Below, piece after piece: positions 21,801-31,972 of a DNA stretch of 64,000 bases (positions are counted from its first letter, which is position 1; every line of letters starts with the position of its first letter). Position numbers and translations under genes: made by a program. Under the pieces are notes generated by a model. The model was not told where the DNA came from, made no database searches, and saw only the letters and a program-made list of their open reading frames with translations. The DNA is taken from assembly GCA_025558095.1 (NCBI GenBank), contig JAIVFI010000030.1, forward strand, positions 372,001 through 436,000, in the 5' to 3' direction. Source of the DNA: Hyaloraphidium curvatum (Eukaryota; Monoblepharomycota; Hyaloraphidiomycetes; Hyaloraphidiales; Hyaloraphidiaceae).

Positions 21801-23796
21801 CCGGCGCTCAAGATGGCCGACGTGGGCTTCGCGATGGGCATCGCGGGCACGGAGGTCGCCAAGGAAGCCTCTTCGATCATTCTCATGGGTAAGGGGCATC
21901 ACTAGTGTTGCGTCGATCCCTGGCTAAGCCCTCCAGATGACAACTTTGCTTCGATCGTCCGCGCCATGATGTGGGGTCGCGCCGTCAACGATTCGGTCAA
22001 GAAGTTCCTCCAGTTCCAGCTCACCGTCAACATCACCGCCGTCACGCTCGCATTCGTTTCCGCCGTCGCCGATGGCAATGAGCAACCTGTTTTGACCGCC
22101 GTCCAGCTCCTTTGGTGGGTGTCTCTTCTCGCTACGCGCCGCGCTGCTGACTGTACATTTCGCACAGGGTCAATCTCATCATGGACACGTGAGTTACTTC
22201 ACCGCACTAGAGCTTTGCGGCGCTAACCTCTTGCCACCAGTCTCGCCGCTCTCGCTCTCGCGACCGAAGAACCAACCGACGAGATCTTGGATCGGCCACC
22301 GCAGGGCAAGGACTCTCCGCTCATCACTTTGAACAGTCGGTTGTTTCGCGGCTCACGACTTCGGGTGGTTGACCCACGCCTCCTACAGTGTGGAAGATGA
22401 TCATGAGCGAGGCTATCTTCCAGATAACTGTCGCGCTTGTCTTCCTCTTCGCCGGCCCGTGGATTTTCGGGTGCGCGGAATTGTTCCTCCATACAGCGAC
22501 GTATCTCACGATGCATCCATTCCAGATTCTCGAACCTTGCGAGCGTTGGCGGTGTCACCACGAACCTCAACACGACGCCGCCGCCGCCCGGATATCCCGG
22601 TGACCAGCAATCATGGTCGGAACTTCTCTACGGCGAAAAGATACAGCTCAAGTCGATCATCTTCAACACATTTGTCTTCATGCAGATGTGGAACATGATC
22701 AAGTGGGTTCCCGGAAAAGGCTGGTGGCACCCTTCGCTAACCGTCGTCGGATCAGCTGCCGTCGTATTGACAGCAAGCTGAACATCTTCTCGGGAATCCA
22801 CCGAAACAAAGCGTTCATCATCATCTTCTTCTTCATCATCGCATGCCAGATCCTCATGTGGGTGCTCCGAGGCTGATTGACGGCACGAGCCTAATTAGTG
22901 GTGGCAGCATGTTCTTTGGCGGCGCTGCATTCAAGGTCAAGAGCCTCACGGGTCCGCAATGGGCCGTTTCAGTCATTGTTGGCCTCTTCTCCCTGCCGGT
23001 TGGGGCCGTCGCCCGCCTCGTGCCGAACGACGTCTTCTTTTTCTGGCTGCGGTGCCTCCCCGAGAACCGCAAGCCGCGGTCCGAGTTCCGGATACAGGAA
23101 CCTATTCCCAAGCTTTCGGACAAGGATCTCGACCCGTTCGCGCCCGCAGCCGGCGATTCGTATTCGTCGAGGCGGTTCTCGGGCCCCCCGGACGGCCGGA
23201 TCTCGCCCGCGGTCAGTAGGCGGTCCGGAGCCAGCGAACTGGAGAAGGCCGCCGCCTCCGCACCGGGCGATCTCTCCTTCTTCCGCAACCTGCGCGGCGG
23301 CCGCATCTACGGCGCGGAGGCGCAGAGCATCATCAGTGCCAAGCACGGCGAGGCGGTCAGCATTCACAGCGGCCGCACCGGCGTCGAGAACAAGGCCGAC
23401 TTCTACGCGACCCCGGCTGTGCGCCGCTGGAACGTCGTCCAGAGCGCAGTGCAGGACGGCACGCTCAGGAGGAAGGTCATCGACCAGGCCAAGGCCAACG
23501 CGGCCAAGGCCGCCTACGCGGCGGGACGGCCGTCCGAGGACGGCGGATCCGCCGGGCCGTCGACCATCAGTCTCAGCGTTTCGGACCACGACGGGCCGAG
23601 CCCGCGCATGTCCCACGTGGTGTTTGCGGCCATGGCCGAGAGGGACAAGGCGCGGATCCAGCAAGCGGCCACCGGAGGGGCGGGCGCGACGCCGCTGACG
23701 GCGCCCGGGTTCACCCCAATGGTCGTGCCGCTGTCTCCGGAGGCGGATGCCGCTGTCAGCAGCGCGGAGGCTGCTGTGGCAGTCAACCCCAAGTGA
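18813..23796 (+). CDS. P2B-type calcium-transporting P-ATPase (PMCA/Pmc1-like)
   Basis: Thirteen-exon model join(18813..19073,19234..19483,19536..19958,20017..20380,20440..21088,21144..21888,21937..22114,22168..22188,22241..22335,22389..22470,22526..22702,22756..22857,22899..23796), 1414 aa. The phosphorylation site is [14 protein letters not shown] (joined across 20381-20439). Also present are [31 protein letters not shown], the hinge [21 protein letters not shown] and the M6 region [22 protein letters not shown]. It exports Ca2+ from the cytosol across the plasma or vacuolar membrane. The ~280-aa hydrophilic C-terminal tail may be regulatory. Odd features: a 21-nt microexon, a 41-nt intron and one 160-nt intron in otherwise ~55-nt introns. 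The N-terminus MGCFGGKK could be lipid-modified. Confidence 0.93.
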
Positions 23797-23907
23797 TCTT
23801 AAATCAGCAGCTCTGGAACGTTTCAGCTCAGGAAAGTTTTGGTGGAACCGATGTACATTCTTGGCAATGATGATGGGGGACATCTTTTGCTGTGAACGCG
23901 CCTACAT

Positions 23908-25997
23908 TCACGCCTTCTTCTTGGCCGGCCCGGCGGTCTTGGGTCCGCCCTGGACCAGCGCCGCAAGCAGCCCGTACAGCCCGCCAAAGACGTTCTCCCA
24001 CGTCGCGCCGTACATCATCTCGGTCAGCTTCAGCATGAACCTCGCCGAGTTGCCCTTGATCGGGTAGTTCAGCACGGGCGGGATGTTGTTCCTCACGGCC
24101 GGTATCCTGTCCTCGGTAACGGCGCGCGCGTAGCAGCCCCCGCGGACGCCCTCCTCGCCCGCGAACCTGTCGAACCCGGACCCGCCGACGCCGCCAAAGG
24201 GCAGGCTCTGGCACAGGTAGTTCACGGCAAAGTCGTTGAGGTTGCACATGCCCGTCCGCGTGGCCTCGAGCACGCGGCGGCCCTTGGCCAGGTCCAGGGT
24301 GAAGACGGCGCCGTTGAGGCCGAAGGGGGTCGAGTTGGTGATGCGGACCGCGTCGGCTTCGTCGGTGAAGGGCATGATGGCGTAGATCGGGCCGAAGACC
24401 TCCTCCTGCGCGATGCGCATGGCGGGGGTGACGTCCACGAGGAGGGTCGGGGGGTAGTATTGTCCCTGGCGTACCACGTGAGACAAAATCAACCAGACGG
24501 GCGGCGAAAGCTCACCTTGGGCCACCGCAGGTGGACGGTCCGCTTCCCGCCCACGAGTAGCCTCGCCCCGCTCTTCACCGCGTCGTCCACCAGCTCCTGT
24601 ATCCTATCCAACGAGTGCGGTAGCACCATGGCGCCAACGTCCACCTCGTCTTCGCCCAGCCCGAACCCGAGCGGCGCCCCCTGCCTGAGCTTGGATATCC
24701 GCCCCTCGATCTCGGCCACGAACTTGTCGTAGACCCCGCGCTGCACCAGCACCCTCTCGATCCCGATGCAGTTCTGCCCCGCGTTCTGGAACACCCCCCG
24801 CATGGTGACGTTGAACACCTGGCCCAGGTCCGCGTCGTCGAACACCACCGCGGCGTCCTTGCCGCCCAGCTCCAGGACCACGGGGGTCAGCGTCTCGGCG
24901 GCCTTGGACATGATGGCCTTGCCGACGCCCGACGAGCCGATGAAGGTCATCTTGTCCACGAGGGGGATCAGGGCGGCGCCGGTGGCCGCGTGGCCGGTGC
25001 AGAGGCGGATCAGGTTCTCGGGGAGGCCGGAGGCCTGGAGGGCCGCGCGGAAGAGGTTGCGGAGGAAGGGGAGGGTGAAGGCCGAGTACTGGGCGGACGG
25101 TTGAGTGATCGGACCAGGGCAGCCGGGCGACAGGAAGCCCACCTCCGAGACCTTGATAACACAGGCGTTGCCGCTCGCAATGGCAGCAGTCACGGGTCCA
25201 ATCACGTTGTGGATAGGGTAGTTCCACGACACGATGGCGCCCAGCACGCCGAACGGGACGTAGTCCACGCGCGCGCTTTTGGCCACCGTCATGGGGCCCA
25301 CGGAGCGGTACTCCGGGGCGAGCAGGCGTGGGGTTTCCGCGCGGAGGTACTTGAGCTTGGCGAGGTTGGTCAGGTGCTCTCCGAAGTAGGCGTCGATCAC
25401 TTTTGGTTCGCGTGGGGCACGGGATCAGGGCCGGCGGGATCCGGGTGCCTCGGGCAACCCACAGGTCTTGCCGCTCCCCCTCGCCGAAATCCACGCCACC
25501 TCCTCCCCATGCTCCAGCTCCCACCGCTCCAGCACGCCCAGGAACTTCATCCGCGCCGCCATCCCCTTGCCCGGCATCGCCATGACCTCCTTCTGCGCCT
25601 CCCTGGCCTCGGCCACCATCGCCGGCAGCTCCTCCGGCGGCGTCAGCGCCACGGGCGGCAGCTGGTACCCCGTCGCCGGGTCGAACGGGAACAGCATGTT
25701 GGGCTTGCCCTCCCGCACGATGGAGTGCGGCTTGCCCTTTGGCGGCGCGTTCTTTTCCAGCGCCGCGTCGCCGTCCCAGCTCGGCGACGCCTCCCGCGGG
25801 ATCTCCACGGAGATTTTGGGGAACCGCGGCGGGAAGAGGAAGAGCAGCAGGGGCCGGGCGACGTACTGCGGGCGCGCGGGGTGAGCCGGGACGCGGGGAG
25901 GAAAACGGGAGAGACCGACCGAGACGAGAAGGAACAGCGCTCCGTACGAGAGAATCGCGACGGTCGTCGCCGGGAGCGTGATTTGCAGGTCCTGCAT
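23908..25997 (-). CDS. Membrane-anchored aldehyde dehydrogenase (fungal Msc7-like)
   Basis: Model complement(join(23908..24465,24516..25088,25143..25399,25463..25997)), 640 aa. An N-terminal hydrophobic anchor (ATTVAILSYGALFLLVSVGL) is followed by the full ALDH fold: WNYPIHNVIGPVTAAIASGN (NAD-binding), FIGSSGVGKAIM, VVLELGGKDAAVVFDDADL with the general-base Glu, and NAGQNCIGIERV with the catalytic Cys. EEVFGPIYAIMPF and LPFGGVGGSGFDRFAGEEGV complete it. The anchor plus ALDH order is that of yeast Msc7 and relatives; the substrate is unknown. It is convergent with the calcium pump, 111 bp apart. Confidence 0.92.
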
Positions 25998-26236
25998 GGC
26001 GGCAGACGTGGCAGAGAAGGTGGGTTTTGAGGGAGTTGTGGAGAGCTGCCGAGGTGGCACTACGGCGCTGCGCCCAAACAGGGCGCGGACCCCACCGGCC
26101 GGACGTGGAAGACTGGAAGGCCTCCGGAGCAGGACTACGCGCTTGTTGGATACGCAGAGCAGCTCTATCTTCCCCAATCCAACGAGATCCGTCCCCCTGC
26201 GGACGGCCCTCGCGTCCGCATCCACATCCGACCTCA

Positions 26237-28106
26237 TCACTGACACGCCACCGACGCGTGTATCTGGAGGTAGTAACCCCCCGGGCAGTCCGGGAAGGGG
26301 ATGGACGTGCCGTCGGTGGTCAGCATTCCCGAGGGGCCGTTGATGGTGCCGGTGAGGGGAAAGGAGCCCGGCGCGTCGCCGCCAGCGGGCTGCGCGGCGC
26401 GCGTCAGCGATGAGGCGTGCGCCCAGGGTTCGGGGGCCCACCTGAGTGCACGAAAACAGCACGTGGGCCGAGCTGATTGTCCCCCCGTTCCGCACCGCCA
26501 AGTCGACCGTGATCCCGTCGGCGCGGAGGTCCACGTCCGCCGGTGAGGGGAAAGGAGCCCGGCGCGTCGCCGCCAGCGGGCACCCCGGCCGGCTGCACCC
26601 GGACGTCTGCCCGCTGACAAAGGCGGAGCCGCCGACGACGAGGTCGGCGGTGTAGGTGCCGGGGTCGATCGGGCCTGCGGACACCCGGGCGTCAGCGATC
26701 TGATCTCATTGTCGTGAAGGTGCGCGGCCCACCGATGATGAGAGACCACCGAGTGCCGGACGAGGGCGACCATGGCTCGCCCTGGATCCAGCCAAACCCG
26801 GTTCCATGCGGACGGCGGGGATCAGGGGCACGCTGATCGGGCCGCGAGAGGTGGACCCACGGAAACGCAGTTGCCGGCGGGCGCCTTGGTCGTCGTGGCC
26901 TGCCTCCGGGTCGACGTGCGACGGCGGCTGGTGGTGCGCGGGGCAAGGTCGGTGGCGACTGGAGGTGGGGGAGCGACGGGGCGGGTGGTGGTCCGTCGGT
27001 GGGAGGTGCTGTGCCGGCGGGACGTGGTCTTCACGATCGGGCTGCTGCTGGTCCTGATCGGCCGGGTGGTCGTCTTCACCGGTCGGGTAGTCGTCTTTAT
27101 GATCGGCCGCGTGGTTGTCCTGATGATCGGGCTGCTCGTGGTCACCACAGGTCGGGGCGTCGTCACGACTGGGCTGCGCGGCGTGGTCTTGGGGGCGGCC
27201 GGGGCAGTGGTCTTCCTGACCAGCGCAAAGGTGATCTTGGGCACTACAGCGGTAACCCTGATGCTCGTGCGCCGCTGTGCGGTCGTCGGTGGCCGCGCAG
27301 GCTCGGTGGTGGCGATCGGCAGAAGCACGGCACTCCTGGTCGTCGATCGGCGGGCCGATTGCCCGGGCAGATCGGTGGCCGGCACGACGGGGCGCCGCCG
27401 AGCGGTCGTCTTCCTGGCGTGCCAGCGGTGGTCGGCGGTGCTGGCCCCACGGTGGGGCATGGCTCCCCGGTCGTGACGGAAACGGTCTTGGTGCCCGTCT
27501 CGCGCGAGACTGTCTTTGTCGTGTGCCTGGTCCGCGTGATCCGCGAGGTGGTCGTGCGGGTGCGCCTCGCGATGGGGCAACATGCCTTGCTGCCTTCCTC
27601 GGGAAAGGTGTTGGCAACGAGACCCGAATCCGGCGGGCAGGGAGGGCAGAAGTTGCGTGCGTGCAGCGCGTGCACCTGATCCGTCCCGGAACCCACAAAA
27701 TGGCCAGACTCGGTTGTCGTCCGGGACACGGTGATCGTCGCCAGCACCGTGCGCGTGGTCGTCAGAGTGCTTGCCGACGGGCAGCAGCAGCCTGCGGCGT
27801 AGTCGCAACCGGCGCAGCTGCGGGGAATCGCGCGGTGAGCGAGGCTCCGCGGGCGCTTCCACGGGCCGAGGCGGGGGGGGCCGTGGCCGGAACCCCGTGA
27901 CTTCAAGAAACTCACCACTGCTCGCCGGGGAACCATCCGCCGCCCGATGTGCGGTCCGCCAGGCGATAACGGGCGGGTTGCCCGGCGAAAAAGGATGCTG
28001 GCGGTGCTGCGTTCCCGTCCCTCGGTAGCGCCGCTGCCGCCCCGCAGAGGGCGAAGAAGACGGCAAGTATGGCAGGCAGCGTCGTGGAGGGGACCGCGCC
28101 GCGCAT
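26237..28106 (-). CDS. Secreted Thr/Pro-rich stalk protein, paralogue A
   Basis: Model complement(join(26237..26389,26442..26674,26733..26781,26861..27409,27451..27817,27916..28106)), 513 aa. It has a signal peptide (TLPAILAVFFALCGAAAALP), a Cys-rich head (CCAGCDYAAGCCCP; NFCPPCPPDSGLVANT), a long Thr/Pro/Arg stalk with TTRPVKTTTRPI-type repeats, and a C-terminal beta-rich domain (EPWSPSSGTRWSLIIG; CPGGYYLQIHASVAC). It is a close paralogue of the gene at 29728-31972. The stalk is likely O-glycosylated and wall-associated; function unknown. Two odd joins: a 41-nt intron (27410-27450), and a displaced acceptor (intron 26782-26860) because the paralogous AG is lost here. Confidence 0.68.
26348..26389 (+). 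repeat. 42-bp direct repeat, copy 1 (within paralogue A)
   Basis: Identical over 42 bp to 26539-26580 (core GAGGGGAAAGGAGCCCGGCG). This copy is the ancestral one, because its translation PAGGDAPGSFPLTG aligns with the other paralogue. Confidence 0.9.
26539..26580 (+). repeat. 42-bp direct repeat, copy 2 (within paralogue A)
   Basis: Second exact copy, 191 bp from the first and read in another frame. It replaces sequence that is conserved in paralogue B, so it looks like a local template-switch or gene-conversion event. Confidence 0.88.
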
Positions 28107-28594
28107 GACTACCCGACGAGGTGTGCGGGACCGCCGGTTTTCGGCGATCGGCAGCGCGCTCAGCCAAGGACATCGGACCCTAGGACTACGGGCGGTTGAA
28201 TTTGCGCGGCCGCCGATCGCGCGCGCCCCGAAACCGATCTCGACTTGGCCGGCAGGCTCCTCGTTTGTTGCCTTCCACGCTCAATAGGCCTAGCCTCCCG
28301 GGGCCCTGTGGCCATCTGTGGCCCCGATCCAGGCGGCCGACCTGACCGCCCTCCGAAGCACCTTCGGACCCATCACATCTCACCGCGCGCAGGGAAAACG
28401 GGCCACCGGCACATTCTAATGATGCATATCAGAGCCCGGAGAGACTCCGGTGGGGAGACGACGCGCGCCTGCGGGATGCGACGGTTCAACGACATACAAG
28501 TACATGCACACACTCTCCCAAGTCCAAGATCGGCCGAAACCTACTCCTTACCAGCCGAACCACTTTGGTACAGATCCAATTTTCCGGTTCCAGC
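28107..28594. other. Intergenic region between two secreted-protein genes
   Basis: About 490 bp between the start of secreted paralogue A and the stop of the next minus-strand gene; no gene or repeat seen. It should hold the promoter of paralogue A. Confidence 0.4.
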
Positions 28595-29397
28595 TCATGA
28601 GCTGGGCACGGTCAGTGTCATGGCGCTGAAGCCGGTGGTCGCCCCCGACGACGGGTCGGTGATACGGGCGACGGCCGAGCCGCCCGAGACGGCAAACTCC
28701 ACCGCGTACGTGCCGCTGAAGTAACTGGCTCCGGTCATGTCGCTCCCTCCGCCCCGGTAGAACAACAGCGGTTTGTTGCCGTCCCATATGAACCCCGTCG
28801 TCGGCTGGGCACCTTCGTTGAAGGTCGCGCCCGCGAGCGACGGGGCAAAGACCGAGGAGGTGAAGATGAGGGTCGTCACGTCGATCGCGAAGTTGAACGA
28901 GCCGGAGACGTCGGACAGGACCCCGCTGGTGCGGAAGGTGCCCGCTTCCTGGCCGCTGTTGAACGAGAAGCTCCAGGTCATGGGCGGCGGCGGGCCGTAC
29001 CGCCCGAACAGCCGGCGCGGGCCCGTTTCCTCGTCGTTTCCGTAATTCACGCACGCCACGGAGCCGGGCGGCGCGCCTTGGTACCCGAACTCGCTGCGCG
29101 GGCCGGTTCCGTGAGCGGCGCCCGGGCTGTGCCGGCGCGGGACGCACCAGAACGAGCCAACGACGTCGTCGCACTCGGTACAGGATCTTTTGAACACGAC
29201 GGCGTTGGGTCGGGGCGGGAGAGGGCTGCGGCGGACCGAGGGGAGCGGGCCGGGGGAGGTGAGCGCGGCCGGAGCGGGCGGGATCCGGCGCACCTCGCCG
29301 CGGCGATGCCGAGGCACGCCGCAAGGGCGGCGAGGATTGCGATCGCGGAAAAGAGACCCATCGCCGGGGGAACGAGGGTGCTGGCGTTTCGTGGCAT
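28595..29397 (-). CDS. Small secreted Cys-containing protein
   Basis: Model complement(join(28595..29093,29148..29225,29294..29397)), 226 aa. The signal peptide is clear (MGLFSAIAILAALAACLGIA). The mature part has a Cys cluster (SCTECDDVVGSFCEFGYQG) and a beta-rich C-terminal domain (WSFSFNSGQEAGTFRTSG; YFSGTYAVEFAVSGGSAVA). The second intron (54 nt) keeps the frame and removes Arg/His-rich sequence, so it is likely real but not proved. No family recognised. It lies between two larger secreted proteins on the same strand, suggesting a local cluster of cell-surface genes. Confidence 0.65.
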
Positions 29398-29727
29398 GGC
29401 ACCAAATCTCGGGGGAGGTTTGGTGGGTCCGCGGAGGGAGCTGTGCCGCGCGGATTGTTGCGGAGGTTGAGCCGCCGGTCGATCCAGGACCCTCCGCACT
29501 CGTCCGATCCGCTCCAAAACCCCGAGTGCACAGGCGGGAAACGGCACCGGATGTGCTCGCATGCCAACACGGTCGTTGATTTTCGGTCGGCGCCAGAGGG
29601 ACCTCCGATGATGTCGCGGCCTTCACAACAAGGCGTTGGGTAGCGGCTTCAGAGCAAGATACTAATGTCTCATTTCGCCAATGCATATCATGTCAGTTTA
29701 CAGCTTGCAATCCCCCGACCGCGGCGC
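29398..29727. other. Short intergenic region
   Basis: About 330 bp between the small secreted protein gene and the end of paralogue B; nothing recognisable. Confidence 0.35.
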
Positions 29728-31972
29728 TCAGCACGCCACGGACGCGTGCACCTGGAGGTAGTAGCCCCCGGGGCAGTCCGGGAACGCGATCGAGGTGCCG
29801 ACCGTCGTGAGCGTGCCCGAGGGGCCGTTGATGTTGCCCCCCAGCGGATACTGTCCCGGCGGGTCGCCGCCCGACGGCTGTGCGGGGACGGCGGGTCAGG
29901 CAAACAGGCACGCACGGCCGCCGACGGCGGGCCCACCATGGTGCACAGGAAGTTGACGTGCGCGTCGGCGATCCTCCCCGAGGCCAGGTCGAACGACACG
30001 GTGATCCCAGTTGTGGTCAGCGCGACGGTGGTGATCCCCGCCACGGTCCCGCAACTCCCCGTGATGGCGCCGGTCGGCGAGCCGGGGTACGGGCACCCGC
30101 TTGTGCCCCCGTTGGCAAACGCCGAGGCGCCGACGACCAGCTCGCCGCCGTAGGTGCCGGGGGAGACGGGGCCGATGATGAAGGACCACCGCGTTGTCGA
30201 GGAGGGGCTCCACGGTTCGGTGGGGAGCCAGCCGAAGGCGGTTCCCTGTGCGGCGGGGGGATCGTTAGCATCCATCGATCGAGCGGCAAGTGAAGGGGGA
30301 ACGCACCGATGTGCACGACCCGCCCTTGGTCGTCGTCGGCACGGCCCTCCTGCTCGTGGTCCGCCGGCGGGTTGTCGGCCTCGGGGCGTCGGTCACGGGC
30401 CCCACGGCGCGGGAGGTCGTGCGCCGCCGGGAGGTGGTGCGACGGCGGGTGGTGGTCTTCCTGCGGGAGGTGGTGGGTACGGGACGGGGGGAGGTCTTGA
30501 CGATCGGGCTGGTCGTCTTGACCACCGGCCGGGTCGTCGTCTTGCGGATGGTCGTCTTGACGATGGGACTGGTGGTCTTGACGATCGGGCTCGTGGTTTT
30601 CACCACCGGGCTCGTGGTCTTGACCGGCGGCGCCGTGGTCCTGATGATGGGCGGTGGCGGGCGGGTGGTGGGGAGGACGATGGGCCGCGGGGTGGTCTTG
30701 ACGATCGGGCTGGTCGTCTTGACCAACGGGCTCGTGGTCTTGACGATGGGGCTCGTGGTCTTGACGACCGGGCTGGTCGTCTTGATGATCGGGCTGGTCG
30801 TCTTGACCAACGGGCTCGTGGTTTTGACGACGGGGCTCGTGGTCTTGACGACCGGGCTCGTGGTCTTGACCGGCGGCGCCGTGGTCCCGATGATGGGCGG
30901 CGGCGGGCGGGTGGTGGGGAGCACGATGGGCCGCGTGGTGGTCTTGACGACCGGGCGCAGGGTGAACAGCTGCGCGGTCCTGCGCGCGGTGGTCGGCACC
31001 ACCGCCGGCGTCGTTTTGCGCAGCGTGGTCTGGCCCGGCAGGTCCGTCGCGAACCCGGGGGTCGTCCTGCGGCGCGAGGTGGTGGCCTTCACGGAGGGAG
31101 GGGCGGTGGTTTCCGGCGGCGGCGGCGGAGGCGGCGGAGGCGGCGGCAGGCACGACCTGGTGGTGGTAATCGTCTTGGTGCCCGCGCGCTGGGTCACGGT
31201 GCGGGTGATTGATTTGGTGCGGGTGATCTTGCGCGTGGTGGTCACCGTCCTGCGGGCGTTGGGGCAGCACGGCTGGCCGCCGTTGTTGTCGTTGGTGTTG
31301 GCGACGAGGCCGGATTCCAGAGGGCAGGCGGGGCACGCGTGTCGCGCAAAGAGGGCGTGCGGCGAGTCCGCGAGGTCCGAGAGATCCGAGGCGGGGTAGT
31401 CGTAGGATGCGGATGCGGAGATCTCGGGGAGATCGTCGTGATCGGCCAGCGCGCGCTCGATGAGCAGCGCGTTTGATCCGACATCGCCGTGATCCGCGGC
31501 CCGCCGGTCCCGCCGCGCCCTCCTCCCCCTCCGCGGGCAGCCTGTGGAAACAGTGGTCGTCCGCGTGACCCACGACGAGGCCAGCGTCCGCGTGGCGGTG
31601 CGCGACACCGTGGCCGTCGAGAGCACCGTTCTCGTTGCGGTGACGGTCGAGTGGCGCGGCGGGCAGCAGCACTCTGCGTCTGTGTAGCTGCAGCCGACGC
31701 AGCTGCGGTGCCCGCGGATCAGCCCGGCGGCGGCGGAAATGGCGCGAAAACGGCGGCGCTCACCAGGTTTCCCCAATAAACCACCCGCCGGCATTCGCCC
31801 GCGCCCGCAGCCCGCCTCCGAGGGCACGGCCGTTCCCGCCCGGCGCGGAAACTTCGGCGGCCTCCCGCGACCCGCCCGGCGCCGCCGCCGCGCACGCCGC
31901 CGCGCCCAGCAGGATCACAAAGATCGCCGCCGTCCGGTCCGCGGCCCCGCGGGGTTCGGCACGCGCGCGCAT
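29728..31972 (-). CDS. Secreted Thr/Pro-rich stalk protein, paralogue B
   Basis: Model complement(join(29728..29877,29937..30245,30307..31702,31764..31972)), 687 aa. It begins with a signal-like hydrophobic segment (AAIFVILLGAAACAAAAPGG), then a Cys-rich head (CCVGCSYTDAECCCPP; HACPACPLESGLVANT) and a polyPro run of 11. More than 200 residues of near-perfect KTTSPVV/KTTSPIV/KTTSPLV heptads follow, then a C-terminal domain (EPWSPSSTTRWSFIIG; CPGGYYLQVHASVAC). The heptads give regular Thr/Ser sites for O-glycosylation, as in mucin-like wall proteins or adhesins. The function is not established. Repeat length may be mis-assembled. Confidence 0.78.
30480..31000 (-). repeat. KTTSP-type heptad repeat tract
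   Basis: Coding tandem repeat inside paralogue B: 21-bp units encoding KTTSP[VIL][VI], interrupted twice by a longer module (RPIVLPTTRPPPPIIGTTAP and its near copy). The two-level periodicity suggests expansion of both the 21-bp unit and a larger ~200-bp block. Confidence 0.85.

Noticed and set aside
26237-28106. Calling secreted paralogue A a pseudogene
   Set aside because: Despite a lost acceptor and an internal duplication, a full reading frame of 514 codons can be built with GT-AG introns, so decay is not shown.
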